Origin: Pectobacterium araliae
GTDB lineage: Bacteria > Pseudomonadota > Gammaproteobacteria > Enterobacterales > Enterobacteriaceae
DNA length: 64,000 nt
Reading direction: 5' to 3'
NCBI RefSeq assembly: GCF_037076465.1
Contig: NZ_AP028908.1
Coordinates: 372,001 to 436,000 of the forward strand
Shown here: positions 7,186 through 17,019 of the stretch, piece after piece
Position numbering within the stretch: position 1 is the stretch's first letter
Layout: the number at the start of each line of letters is the position of its first letter
Position numbers and translations under genes: made by a program
The notes under the pieces: generated by a model
Database searches by the model: none
What the model was told of the DNA's origin: nothing
The model's input: only the letters and a program-made list of their open reading frames with translations

Positions 7186-9756
7186 ATGATTATAACGGCA
7201 AAGAAAACTCGACTTTTCAGATCAAAAATACTTTTTGCCACGGCCGTACTTTGCGTGTCGGTTTTAACGATATCGCCGTTACTGGCGGCGGAGCAAAATA
7301 CGACACATCCCGCAGACGCGGTCCGGCAGGATGAATCTCATGCTTATTCCATCGCGTCGGGAACATTAAGTGATGCGTTATTGCAGTTCAGCGAGCAAAG
7401 CGGCGGATTACAGCTGGTGTCTCCGGCGGAATTGACGGAAGGGAAGGTGACACCCGGCCTTAGCGGGCGTTATTCGCCGCGTGAGGCGCTATCGCGGATT
7501 CTGGCGGGAAGTGGGTTGGGATACCGTTTTTACAATGCGACCAGTTTCACCTTGTTCAAGTCAGGTGAGCAAACGAATGTACTGGGCGCGGTACGGGTGG
7601 ACGGCGTAGGCAGTGAGGTCGTCGGTGGCATCAACGGCAGCACTGACGTGACGGCCACCGAAGGGTCGGGTAGCTATGCGGGTCAAACCATGTCTATTGG
7701 TTCAAAAACACCGCAGTCTATCAAAGAGACCCCGCAGTCGGTCAGCATGGTGACGAGTGCGCAAATGAAGGATGCGCGAGTCACTAACCTGAAAGGTGCT
7801 ATGGATAGCCTCGCCGGCGTTTCGGTATCGCAGGGCAATCGTTCCGATCAGGTAAAATTCTATTCCCGCGCCCGGGAGATCAGCCGTATCCAGATTGATG
7901 GCGGCGCGCCATTGGAGGTCAATTCAAATTCACGTTATTCCCCGGTATTCGACATGTCATTGTATGACCATGTCGAGTTGTTGCGTGGCGCCGATGGTTT
8001 GTTCAACGGCAATGGCGAGGCGGGCGGCGTGGTGAATCTGGTGCGTAAACGTCCGCTCGATCACAACCAGATCACGGTGGAATCTTCCGCCGCCTCCTGG
8101 GATAACTATCGTAATTCGGTAGATGTGGCCGGACCGCTGGCGTTTGACGGTGCCTTGCGCGGACGTGCGGTGGCGACCTGGGAAAAACGCCGCTTCTTCT
8201 ATGATGGAGCCAACGATGAAAAAAAGGTCGTTTTCGCCAGCCTGGAAGCCGATGTCACGCCTGACACCCAATGGCGCATCGGGGCCAGCTATACCGACCA
8301 AAAAGGCAGGCCCTGGACGGCAGGCCTGAAGAGTTATAAAACCGGGGAGGACCTGCGCTTGCCGCGTAATTTCAGCATCGTGATGCCATGGGAGTTCAGC
8401 AATACCAAAAACACCGAATGGTTTACCCAATTGGATCACCGTTTTTCGGATAATTGGTCGACTAATCTCAATTTTACGCAGTCCTATAATCGGGAAGATG
8501 GCCTTGGCGCTAGTATATATGGCGTAGTTGATCAGAATGGAGACGGATCGGCGATGGAAGCGAGCGCAATGCGGTCGAAGAGTCGACAGTTGGCTCTCGA
8601 CGGTACATTAAACGGCGAGTTCGATCTGTGGGGTTTACCACAAAAACTGGTTGTTGGGGGTAATTACAAGCGCCTCAACGGTTCTGGCGACGGCCCCGCG
8701 CAATTCTATACTTATCTCGATGACGAGGGTAATGAACGAAATTTCAATATATTCCGTTTTAGGGATACGGATTGGTCAGAGCCGGATTTTAGCGGGGTGG
8801 GATCTCTGAATAGCCGCTACAGTGAGCATCAAGCTGGGGGATACGTTGCCGTGACGATCACGCCGTGGAAGCCGCTACATTTTATGACCGGGGTCCGATA
8901 TAACCAGTATAAAAATGAAAATGACCAAGACGGCCTCCTGCCCCAGAAAATGAATGAAACGGAATTCCAGTTACCCTACTACGCTGTGTCTTATGATCTC
9001 GCGCACAACTGGAGCATATATGCCAGCTATACCGATATCTATCAATCCCAGGCCTATATGAAAACGAAAGAGGGTCGCTCGCTGGATCCCCTCACCGGTT
9101 CCAATAAAGAAGTTGGCATCAAGTACGGCGACGATAAGCGCAATATTGCGCTTTCGGCCTACAGCTTGACGCAGAAAGGCGGGGCGAGTACGACATCGAT
9201 AGATCCCGGTGCCTGGTTAATCGGCGATCAAGCATGTTGCTACCGAAATAATAATTCGGTGGAAATCAGTGATGGCTTCGATCTGGAAGTGAACGGCGAA
9301 ATGCTGGCGGATTGGCAACTCTCTTTCAGTTACACCTATTCCCGCAATAAGTATAAAGGCGAGGATTCCGGTCAGGTCGGCCAGCCGATACGCTCGCAAT
9401 TTCCCAAGCAGATACTGAAACTGGCGAGCAGTTATCAATTGTCCGGCAACCCTTATCTGGATCGCCTGAAAATCGGCGGTACACTAAAAGCGCAGACAAA
9501 AAACTATGCTGTCGGCTCTTCCTGCCAATATGATGACCCGGATTGTGTTAATGAAGTGCCTTTCAAGTTTACGCAGGGATTTTATGCGGTGACATCCGCT
9601 TTCGTGAGTTATCAAATCAGCTCGTATTGGGACGTGGCGTTTAACGTCAATAACCTCTTTGACCGCCATTATTATGAAACCATCGGCGATGCACGAGGCG
9701 GTAGCTGGTATGGCGAACCGCGTAATTACGCGTTGACGCTTTATGGCACTTTCTAA
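7186..9756 (+). CDS. TonB-dependent receptor with N-terminal signalling (STN) domain, cassette 2
   Basis: This 856-residue outer-membrane receptor is complete. A signal peptide covers about residues 1-35 (hydrophobic core before SPLLAAEQ). An STN signalling domain lies at about 50-125 (SIASGTLSDALLQFSEQSG), followed by a plug with TPQSIKETPQSVSMV near 180 and a 22-strand-type barrel ending in phenylalanine. The STN domain marks it as a FecA/FpvA-type transducer that can signal to a FecR-like protein and an ECF sigma factor, and both are encoded nearby. Its barrel C-terminus is paralogous to the partial receptor at 2-1051. The M16 protease gene starts 24 bases after its stop. The substrate is unknown; a protein or peptide is inferred. 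Confidence 0.93.
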   Translation: MIITAKKTRLFRSKILFATAVLCVSVLTISPLLAAEQNTTHPADAVRQDESHAYSIASGTLSDALLQFSEQSGGLQLVSPAELTEGKVTPGLSGRYSPREALSRILAGSGLGYRFYNATSFTLFKSGEQTNVLGAVRVDGVGSEVVGGINGSTDVTATEGSGSYAGQTMSIGSKTPQSIKETPQSVSMVTSAQMKDARVTNLKGAMDSLAGVSVSQGNRSDQVKFYSRAREISRIQIDGGAPLEVNSNSRYSPVFDMSLYDHVELLRGADGLFNGNGEAGGVVNLVRKRPLDHNQITVESSAASWDNYRNSVDVAGPLAFDGALRGRAVATWEKRRFFYDGANDEKKVVFASLEADVTPDTQWRIGASYTDQKGRPWTAGLKSYKTGEDLRLPRNFSIVMPWEFSNTKNTEWFTQLDHRFSDNWSTNLNFTQSYNREDGLGASIYGVVDQNGDGSAMEASAMRSKSRQLALDGTLNGEFDLWGLPQKLVVGGNYKRLNGSGDGPAQFYTYLDDEGNERNFNIFRFRDTDWSEPDFSGVGSLNSRYSEHQAGGYVAVTITPWKPLHFMTGVRYNQYKNENDQDGLLPQKMNETEFQLPYYAVSYDLAHNWSIYASYTDIYQSQAYMKTKEGRSLDPLTGSNKEVGIKYGDDKRNIALSAYSLTQKGGASTTSIDPGAWLIGDQACCYRNNNSVEISDGFDLEVNGEMLADWQLSFSYTYSRNKYKGEDSGQVGQPIRSQFPKQILKLASSYQLSGNPYLDRLKIGGTLKAQTKNYAVGSSCQYDDPDCVNEVPFKFTQGFYAVTSAFVSYQISSYWDVAFNVNNLFDRHYYETIGDARGGSWYGEPRNYALTLYGTF

Positions 9757-9780
9757 CTCCCTGCATTTGCCGGAGAACGC

Positions 9781-12486
9781 ATGATGATAGATGAGAACCC
9801 AACGCCGATGATGACCGATGTTGAGCCGTGGGGCGACGACCTCGAACTCCCTTCCACCACGTTTGTTTTAGCGAATGGCTTGACGGTTATCGTACACGAA
9901 AAACACGACATGCCTTTGGTATCGATCGCGATGCTTTATCGTGTCGGTTCACGGGATGAGCCAGCAGGGAAGACCGGTTTCGCACATCTGTTCGAACATT
10001 TGATGTTTGGCGGCAGTGAAAACGTACCGGGCTCTGCGGTGGAAAATCTGCAAAAAGCAGGCGCCATCAGATTGAATGCCTCGACAGGACGCGATCACAC
10101 GACCTATTACGAAACGGTACCGCTCGGTTCGCTGGATTATGCGCTGTTTCTTGAGTCCGACCGTATGGGGCATTTTTTCCCTGCGATTAATCAGACGGTA
10201 TTGGATCAACAGCGCAATGTTGTGCTTAATGAAAAACTGGAAACGGAAGATGGTACGTACAGTAAGTTGTATGAACGCCGATTAAAAGCGTGTTATCCCC
10301 CTGAACACCCTTATGCTCACACCGTATTGGGGGAGGTCGCTGATTTGCAAACCGCGACGCTGGAAGATGTGCGCGACTGGTTTCGTACCCATTATATCCC
10401 TTCCAATGCCGTATTGACGCTGGTTGGCGCGATTGATGTCGGGATGGTCCGGCAAAAGGTTGAAACCTATTTCGGCCATATTCCTGCGGGCGAACCCTTG
10501 TTCCGTCCGGCCGTCTGGGTGCCTGCCATCCCATGGGGAAGACGCGATGTCTGTCAGGTTAAAGGAAAGGCGGCAAGCCTGATGGTTTGCTGGAATATCC
10601 CACCTTATGGCGACAGCGATACCATCCTGTTGTCGGTGGCCGCGAACATGCTAGCGTCAGGCATGTCATCCCGATTAGTCGAGAGGCTGGTTTATCAGGA
10701 AAAAATCGCCGAGTCGGTGACAACAACGATCGAATATGCCGCAATGGTCAGCCAGTTTGTTATTACGGTCTCTGCCTGTGAAGGTGCGGAGTTGACTCGT
10801 ATTGAGGTGCTGATCGACGAGGTTTTGCAGGCGTTTATACATAACGAACAAAACGAAGAAATGTTGGCGCGAGTAAAAATGGAGCAATTATCCGCGTTTG
10901 CCGCATCCTACTCTTCGACTTCGTCGATCGCCGATTTGCTTTCTGCGTCCTATGCTATGACGGGGAGTGCTGATGGGTATCGACGTATTATCAATCAGAT
11001 CCAAACGGCAGCGCTTGTTGATATTCGTCTGGCGGCACAGCGGTGGCTGATGGCGCAGCGTTATGTGCTGGAGATGAGGCCGTTCTCTTACCAGCAGGAC
11101 GGTTTTCCCCTTCCCGATCGCTCACGCATACCAGAGAGTGTGCCAACGATGCCGATTTCTCTCCCTGTTTTGCAGCATGCCATATTGGATAACGGCATGG
11201 ACGTGGCGTTGGTGGAGTATCAGGGGCAGCCATCGGTAAATATCAATCTGATATTGCCGAGTATTCATGAAGAGAAGCCTGGGGTTTCCGCATTGACGTT
11301 CAGTCTGGTTAATGAGAGCGGTGCCGGCGATCGTGACGCGCTGGCGTTGCACTCGATGCTGCGTAAATGGGGGGCCTCCCTTTATGTGCGTTGGGATACA
11401 CAGTCCACCAGTATATCGCTTCAGTGCCGTTCGCAGCATTTATCGGCTTCTCTGGGTTTGCTGGCCGATCGTTTTTTTCGAACGACGATACGGGAAAGCG
11501 ATTTTGAACGCCATATACAGCAGTGGGCGGATAGCCTGAATGCCTATAAACATGAGGCGGATAATATCATCGCTTATGTATTACCTGGTTTGATGTATCC
11601 GCCGGGCCACTTGTATCGTGTCCCGGGAGGAATTGAGGCAACCCGCGCGAGCCTTAAGCAGTTGACCTTTAGCCAGTGCCAGGCCTACCTACAGCGCCTT
11701 TTGCTGACGCGCAAAGGCAAGATTCTGGTGACGGGGGAGACGTCGTTGGAGAAGATCGTGCCCCTGCTTAATCATTATTTTTCCTCATTGCTGTGTGTTG
11801 AGGGTGAGATTAAACCGAAGGACGTCGCGATCCCTACGCGTGTAAATGCACGAGTTTTCCTGATTGATATTCCAAAGGCGGAACACTCGATTATTTTAGC
11901 CGCTTCTCTGACGCCAGGAATGGACTGGGAATATGATGCCGCTTTTGGACTCCTTAGTGATGTGTTTGATCGTGGTTTCAGTTCGCGTATCAATAAGAAT
12001 TTGCGGGAAGATAAAAACTGGACTTATGGTGTGAGCCAGTGGAGCAGCAATTCGGTTGGTTCGAGCATTCAGTGCCTTGAGGTATCGGTACAGGCAGATC
12101 GAACCATTCAGGCTATGCAAGAAATTATGAACGAATATTGCGCGTTGAACGGTGAGCGGCCTGTGACGGAAGCGGAATTGCATGAGGCGAAAGCGGCCAG
12201 ATTGTTAAGTATTGGTGGGATGCTGGAAGGATTCGACGGCATCAATCACATGGTGGAACAAGTACAATGTTATCTATTGCCTGACGATTACTGGCAAAAC
12301 TATATTGAGCAGCTAAACAAGACTTCTCTGGATGAGGTTAACCAACTGGCGAGGCAATATAAACGCTCGGATACGCTGACATGGATTATTGCGGGAGATA
12401 TCACGGTATTGCGTGATGGTATTCGTCAACTGAATTTTGGTGATGTACAGGTGATTAATGATATCGGAGAGTCTCTTTACGAATGA
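9781..12486 (+). CDS. M16 family zinc metalloprotease (cassette 2)
   Basis: This 901-residue paralogue of the protease at 1179-3893 has the zinc motif HLFEH at 69-73, the distal glutamate in VVLNEKLE (E151), and the C-terminal Arg/Tyr segment LREDKNWTYG. The catalytic ligands are intact, so the two proteases are both likely active and not an active/inactive M16B pair. There is no signal peptide. CGGAGAA lies just upstream of the ATG at 9781. The 24-base gap from the receptor indicates one transcript. The order receptor then protease is the same in both cassettes. Confidence 0.9.
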   Translation: MMIDENPTPMMTDVEPWGDDLELPSTTFVLANGLTVIVHEKHDMPLVSIAMLYRVGSRDEPAGKTGFAHLFEHLMFGGSENVPGSAVENLQKAGAIRLNASTGRDHTTYYETVPLGSLDYALFLESDRMGHFFPAINQTVLDQQRNVVLNEKLETEDGTYSKLYERRLKACYPPEHPYAHTVLGEVADLQTATLEDVRDWFRTHYIPSNAVLTLVGAIDVGMVRQKVETYFGHIPAGEPLFRPAVWVPAIPWGRRDVCQVKGKAASLMVCWNIPPYGDSDTILLSVAANMLASGMSSRLVERLVYQEKIAESVTTTIEYAAMVSQFVITVSACEGAELTRIEVLIDEVLQAFIHNEQNEEMLARVKMEQLSAFAASYSSTSSIADLLSASYAMTGSADGYRRIINQIQTAALVDIRLAAQRWLMAQRYVLEMRPFSYQQDGFPLPDRSRIPESVPTMPISLPVLQHAILDNGMDVALVEYQGQPSVNINLILPSIHEEKPGVSALTFSLVNESGAGDRDALALHSMLRKWGASLYVRWDTQSTSISLQCRSQHLSASLGLLADRFFRTTIRESDFERHIQQWADSLNAYKHEADNIIAYVLPGLMYPPGHLYRVPGGIEATRASLKQLTFSQCQAYLQRLLLTRKGKILVTGETSLEKIVPLLNHYFSSLLCVEGEIKPKDVAIPTRVNARVFLIDIPKAEHSIILAASLTPGMDWEYDAAFGLLSDVFDRGFSSRINKNLREDKNWTYGVSQWSSNSVGSSIQCLEVSVQADRTIQAMQEIMNEYCALNGERPVTEAELHEAKAARLLSIGGMLEGFDGINHMVEQVQCYLLPDDYWQNYIEQLNKTSLDEVNQLARQYKRSDTLTWIIAGDITVLRDGIRQLNFGDVQVINDIGESLYE

Positions 12487-12756
12487 CTCGCGTTAAAACA
12501 AAGCATAGATGATGATGTAGGTATTTTTGACTTATGGAGTATTTAACTACTAAAAAAGTATGTCATGATAGTAGGAATAATAATGCGTTGTAACAGCGTT
12601 TTTATGGCCTTTTTCTAGTGAGTCGGATAAAACACGTTTATTGACGAGGAAATTTTTGGTGGGGACGGCGCGGATGCTATCGGTGATGAATGAAAGCGCC
12701 TCTGGTGAGACGTTGATTTTTCATGGGGTGACGCGTTATTTAGGCGCGCAATAGCG

Positions 12757-13752
12757 ATGACCAATATGAAGCCGATATCGGATGATAATGATAAAGAAAG
12801 CGCGGACACTCAGGCGTTATTCTGGCTGGTGCGTCTGACATCAGGCGATGTAACTCAGGCGGAGTTGGCCGAGTTTGAACATTGGCGAAAAGCCGATCCC
12901 GCTAATGAATGTGCTCTGAGCGAGGCGCGCCAGCTTTGGTTGCAATTACGCCAACCTCTTGAAACTAATTATACACCCGTCCTGTCACCCGATCCGGTTT
13001 CTGTACCCGTTAATGTCCTTCTTCCCACCAGTATGTCGTGGTACCGGCGCCCAGTGGTGTCGGCCGCCATGGCGTTGGTGCTGATGGTCGGCTGTGCGCA
13101 ATACTGGGCCACACATTGGCACTATGACGAAATGACGGCCACTGGCGAGCAGCGGACGCTGGCGTTGCAGGATGGTAGCACCATGTGGCTGAATACCGAC
13201 AGTGCGGCGGATATTCAAGTCAGCACGGATAAACGTTTCATTCGCTTGGCGAAGGGAGATGTGTTTTTCGATGTGGCGCATGATCCGCAGCATCCTTTTA
13301 TTGTGGATGCGGGTATCAGTCAGATAAAGGTATTAGGGACGGCCTTTGGCGTGCAACGCCGGGGGGATTCGGTTGTCGTCACTGTTGAAAGAGGAAAAGT
13401 GCAAGTCAGCGCGGATGATGCTTCATCGGTCGTTATTTTGCCTGATCAACAGGTGCGGGTTGATAATGACGAGGGGATAAAGTTAACGACAACGGTTAAT
13501 GCTCAACGCGAACTAGCCTGGCATAAAGGGCGTCTGGTATTTGAAAATCAACCTCTCGGCAATATCATTGATACGCTTAAACGCTACGATAAGCGGCTAC
13601 TGGTTATTGACGCCGCCTCCCTTAGAAAACAACGCCTCAACGCCATTATTGACCTTTCTAATTTGGATGAATGGTATGACACTCTTCACCATTCTCTTGC
13701 TATCCGTATCATAAAAATCGGACCTATCGTCTGGTTCAGAGAGAGTCGCTGA
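12757..13752 (+). CDS. FecR-like anti-sigma / signal-transducing membrane protein
   Basis: The product is 331 residues. An N-terminal cytoplasmic region (ALFWLVRLTSGDVTQAE, FEHWR) has the form of the DUF4880 sigma-interacting part of FecR. A single membrane segment lies at about 97-117, followed by a FecR periplasmic domain (GEQRTLALQDGSTMWLNTDS, KGDVFFDVAHDPQHPF) and a C-terminal STN-like region (FENQPLGNIIDTLKRY). It should relay receptor occupancy across the inner membrane to the sigma factor at 6367-6876. It is separated from that gene by the receptor and protease genes and is followed by a terminator-like hairpin. The ribosome-binding site is weak. Confidence 0.88.
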   Translation: MTNMKPISDDNDKESADTQALFWLVRLTSGDVTQAELAEFEHWRKADPANECALSEARQLWLQLRQPLETNYTPVLSPDPVSVPVNVLLPTSMSWYRRPVVSAAMALVLMVGCAQYWATHWHYDEMTATGEQRTLALQDGSTMWLNTDSAADIQVSTDKRFIRLAKGDVFFDVAHDPQHPFIVDAGISQIKVLGTAFGVQRRGDSVVVTVERGKVQVSADDASSVVILPDQQVRVDNDEGIKLTTTVNAQRELAWHKGRLVFENQPLGNIIDTLKRYDKRLLVIDAASLRKQRLNAIIDLSNLDEWYDTLHHSLAIRIIKIGPIVWFRESR

Positions 13753-13890
13753 AGTGAAACCCTGACGTTTTATTGTGTGATCTGATGTTCTCTTCGTATT
13801 GACCCCTGCCTGTTGTCGAATGAAAAACCTGGTTTATATCTTTTTTACCTAAAGTATTGCTGTTTTTCCCTTTCCCGTACGTTTAGTTCA

Positions 13891-13914
13891 AAAGTCATCA
13901 TGCGTGATGATTTT
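13891..13914 (+). terminator. Terminator-like hairpin after the FecR-like gene
   Basis: AAAGTCATCA pairs with TGATGATTTT around a TGCG loop (one G.T pair), and the 3' arm ends in four T residues. It lies about 140 bases after the FecR-like stop. The short T-tract makes it weak. Confidence 0.35.
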
Positions 13915-14036
13915 GTCTACGCCTTACATTCGCTACCTGGATAGCGTCATCACCAATGGATATTTGCACATGATGTTTTTGAGCACGTTTGGTAAGACTA
14001 TTGTTCTGTCCCTGATGAAGCTGGGGGGGTATCGCC

Positions 14037-15797
14037 ATGCATGATGCCAAGACATTACAGGTAAAACCGCGAGATTATCGAATATCCCGGCTGTTGTTCG
14101 CCCGAATCTGGCGTCTGACTCGCCCATTCTGGATACAAAAGTCGCATTTGCGTTGGTGGGTGCTGATGGTGGCGCTGTTAGCAATGGCGCCCCTATCGTC
14201 ATGGCTGTTTTATAAACTCTCGTACCTGAATGCGGATATGACCAACGCCATCGTGGCGAAACAACGGGATGAATATACCCGCCTGTTCTGGTTTGTCACG
14301 CTGGTGACGGGCATGATGTGGTTGGCGCAGATGGTGATGGATTTTCTCAGCAGCCGCCTGAACGTTATCTGGCGACAATGGCTGACAGACTGGATGATCA
14401 TGAGGTATTTGCGCAATCGTACCTATTACGATATCGCGGTACGCGAGGACTTGGATAACCCCGATCAGCGGATACAGGAGGATATCGAACCTTTTGTCAG
14501 CACCATGGCTGCTATTCCCCGGCGTATTTTGAGCCAATTGATGGGACTGGCGACCGGTGGGGTCATTATCGCGTCGATCAACCCGACAATGATGTGGTAT
14601 GTAGTGGGTTTCGCCATTTTATCGACCATTGTGACGTTGGTGCTTTATACACCGTTGATCCGTCTGAGTTTTAACAGTACGGTCGCCGAGGCCGATCTGC
14701 GTTACGGGATCCTACATGTACGGGATAATGCGGAAACGGTGGCGTTTTATCGGGGGGAAAAAACCGAGCATCAGCAAATTCGTCATCGTTTATCCACTGC
14801 GGTCAAAGCAAGACTGGCCATTATTCTTTATCAACTGAAAATGGGAACGCTCAATTATGGACTGGGGCAACTCTGGACGCTGGCGCCTTTTTTTCTTATC
14901 GCCCCGTTGTTTTTTGACGGCAAGATTGAATATGGCGATATCGCGATGGCCACGACCGCTGCTTCACAAATGCTGGCCGCATTAACCACCCTAACGGACT
15001 TCATCCCCACCGTCACTGATATGGCACCCAGCGCGGTACGTCTGGCGCAAATCCTGGAGCGTTTTGACGCAATGGATGAACAGCAACACCAGGCAGATCA
15101 AAATAAGATTGAGATCAAACCAGGAAAACGAATTGCCCTGAACGATATTAGCCTGGAAACGCCGGGAGGTGAGCAAAGACTGGTTCGCCATTTATCACTT
15201 GAGGTTCAGCCCGGCCGCTCACTGTTGATCCACGGGCAGACCGGTGTGGGGAAAAGCTCCTTGTTACGCGCGATGGCTGGGTTGTGGCAACGCGGCACTG
15301 GAACAATCACCATGCCGGATAAACGTGACTGCTTTTTCCTGCCGCAAAAACCGTACATGATCTTGTCCGATCTGCGTTCGCAATTGCTTTATCCTCATGG
15401 CGACGGTTCTATCAGCGATGCCGAACTACAGCGGTATCTGGAACGGGTTAGTCTGCCTACGCTGGTTGATAAGTATGGCGGGTTGGACGAGGTACGCGAT
15501 TGGGCCAAAGTGCTTTCATTGGGGGAGCAGCAGCGCATTGGTTTTGCCCGAGTGCTGGTGGCGAAGCCGCAATATGTTTTTCTGGATGAGGCAACCAGCG
15601 CGGTGGATATTGAGACGGAAAGTACGCTCTATTGCCTGTTAGCGGAGATTGGTGTCACTTTTATCAGCGTCGGTCATCGCCCGAGCATTATGGATTACCA
15701 TGCGGATGCGCTTTGCCTTTATCCTTCAGGCCAGTGGGATATAAAACCGATTACCATGCTATCTCAGGAAGAGATAGGTTTGATTAAAACCGCCTGA
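14037..15797 (+). CDS. SbmA/YddA-type ABC transporter (fused membrane and ATPase domains)
   Basis: This 586-residue protein has an N-terminal six-helix membrane region of the SbmA/BacA-like class (ABC_membrane_2; YYDIAVREDLDNPDQRIQED is typical) and a C-terminal ATPase. Walker A is GQTGVGKSS (near residue 403), the signature is LSLGEQQR, Walker B is YVFLDEATSAVD, and the switch is SVGHRPS. The segment FFLPQKPYMILSDLRSQLLYPH is characteristic of the YddA group. Relatives include peptide importers, and I recall an ABC transporter gene in the Fus ferredoxin locus. Here it may move peptides or released cofactor across the inner membrane; direction is not determined by sequence. Confidence 0.9.
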   Translation: MHDAKTLQVKPRDYRISRLLFARIWRLTRPFWIQKSHLRWWVLMVALLAMAPLSSWLFYKLSYLNADMTNAIVAKQRDEYTRLFWFVTLVTGMMWLAQMVMDFLSSRLNVIWRQWLTDWMIMRYLRNRTYYDIAVREDLDNPDQRIQEDIEPFVSTMAAIPRRILSQLMGLATGGVIIASINPTMMWYVVGFAILSTIVTLVLYTPLIRLSFNSTVAEADLRYGILHVRDNAETVAFYRGEKTEHQQIRHRLSTAVKARLAIILYQLKMGTLNYGLGQLWTLAPFFLIAPLFFDGKIEYGDIAMATTAASQMLAALTTLTDFIPTVTDMAPSAVRLAQILERFDAMDEQQHQADQNKIEIKPGKRIALNDISLETPGGEQRLVRHLSLEVQPGRSLLIHGQTGVGKSSLLRAMAGLWQRGTGTITMPDKRDCFFLPQKPYMILSDLRSQLLYPHGDGSISDAELQRYLERVSLPTLVDKYGGLDEVRDWAKVLSLGEQQRIGFARVLVAKPQYVFLDEATSAVDIETESTLYCLLAEIGVTFISVGHRPSIMDYHADALCLYPSGQWDIKPITMLSQEEIGLIKTA

Positions 15798-15833
15798 CGA
15801 GCATTCCTTAACATTCACCCTATTCATGGGGTA

Positions 15834-15855
15834 ACCCTGCGGGCCCCCGCAGGGT
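15834..15855. repeat. Strong GC-rich palindrome after the ABC transporter gene
   Basis: ACCCTGCGGG and CCCGCAGGGT are perfect complements around a 2-base centre. No T-tract follows on either strand, so it is not a standard intrinsic terminator. It could protect the 3' end of the upstream mRNA. Confidence 0.4.
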
Positions 15856-15888
15856 AAAAACATTCTCAAGCTCAAAAAATACTCCCGT

Positions 15889-15905
15889 ATTCCTGTGTCA
15901 GGAAT
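15889..15905. repeat. Short inverted repeat upstream of exbB
   Basis: ATTCCTG, TGT, CAGGAAT forms a perfect 7-base inverted repeat about 180 bases before the exbB start, in the gene-free stretch 15798-16077. A role as an operator is only a guess. Confidence 0.2.
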
Positions 15906-16077
15906 GACGAATGTGGGCGTAGTGCCTAACGCCTATGGGGATAAGCTCTCAGCATGAAGATATTTTTATTTTTTTATTGATGAAAAATTCCGGGTTGTTC
16001 GTTTATTTCTATAACGAATGCCGATTGACGCTTCAACGGGCTGTCTCTGGTATTTTGATTTTGGAAGCTTATGAGGA

Positions 16078-17016
16078 ATGCGTGTGAACATCATTTGTGA
16101 AAAATTTTCTGCTGCACGGCTTATCGTACGGCGTGCCGTTTATCTCTGCGTTTCTTTGCTGATTTTGTGTTCAGCCGCCGTGACGACGGTATGGGCAGAA
16201 GAGGGCGCGACCTCCTCGCCAGAGGCTTTACTGTCTACTGAACCGGCAACTGCGCTGCCTGCGGCACCTTCTGTTTCTGTTCCGGTGGCTGGCGGGCCTG
16301 CGATATTAAATGATTTTTCACCGTTTACGCTTTATCAACATGCAGACAGTATTGTCAAAGCCGTCATTTTTATTCTGGTTGTCGCATCCATACTCAGTTG
16401 GACGTTATGGGTGGGAAAAACCTGGGAACTGGCGCTTTATTGTCGGCGGATGAAAAAAAGCCTTGCGCTTCTCTCGGGACAAACGTTTTTAGCTCCCCCG
16501 CTGGACACGCCTGCGGCGAGCTGTTCGGATATGGCGAATATCGCCTTGTGCGAATTGGAACAGGTTAAAGACGGTTTGCAGCATCGGAGCGCGACGCCAC
16601 ATCGTAGCGATAATGTCAAAGAGCGTGTCCATGCCCGTATTCTGCGCGTTGAAGCGGCAGAGGTGCGGCGATTGACGCGTGGCGCCAGCGTTCTGGCGAC
16701 GACCAGTGCGGTAGCACCTTTTATCGGACTGTTCGGTACGGTATGGGGGATCATGCACAGTTTCATCTCTATCGCACAATCCCAGACGACGAATCTCAGC
16801 GTGGTGGCGCCGGGCATTGCAGAAGCGCTCTTCGCTACGGCATTAGGGCTGGTTGTGGCGATACCGGCGGTTATTCTCTATAACACCGTCGGGCGTCAGA
16901 TTAGTGGTTATAGAATACTGCTGGCGGATGCCATCACGTTAACGATGTGCCAGTTGAGTCATGAGCTCGAACGATTGGATGACCAAAAACATCATACTTT
17001 GGCTAATGTGGGGTAG
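16078..17016 (+). CDS. exbB: ExbB-family proton channel protein of the TonB complex
   Basis: This 312-residue ExbB has an N-terminal extension: a signal-like hydrophobic segment at about 20-40 and an Ala/Pro-rich linker before the first core helix at about 98-118. The conserved core APFIGLFGTVWGIMHSF and the last helices (AEALFATALGLVVAIPAVILYN) are intact. Such extended ExbB proteins resemble those of Pseudomonas more than the 244-residue E. coli form. A GTG at 16084 has better spacing from GAGGA (16073-16077) than the ATG at 16078, so the true start may be 6 bases later. It forms an operon with exbD and tonB. Confidence 0.93.
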   Translation: MRVNIICEKFSAARLIVRRAVYLCVSLLILCSAAVTTVWAEEGATSSPEALLSTEPATALPAAPSVSVPVAGGPAILNDFSPFTLYQHADSIVKAVIFILVVASILSWTLWVGKTWELALYCRRMKKSLALLSGQTFLAPPLDTPAASCSDMANIALCELEQVKDGLQHRSATPHRSDNVKERVHARILRVEAAEVRRLTRGASVLATTSAVAPFIGLFGTVWGIMHSFISIAQSQTTNLSVVAPGIAEALFATALGLVVAIPAVILYNTVGRQISGYRILLADAITLTMCQLSHELERLDDQKHHTLANVG

Positions 17017-17019
17017 ATT

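Noticed and set aside
1..12486. Naming the cassettes as the known fusA/fusB/fusC ferredoxin genes
   Set aside because: The proteases lack the expected signal peptide, the locus is duplicated, and thioredoxin, ECF/FecR and exbBD genes are added. The relation is only architectural until compared directly.
12641..12754. Short TTG-started frame of about 37 codons just before the FecR-like gene
   Set aside because: No convincing ribosome-binding site and no motif. A HemP-like resemblance was considered but the key segments do not match.
15834..15855. GC-rich palindrome as an intrinsic terminator
   Set aside because: It has no T-tract on either strand; kept as a repeat only.
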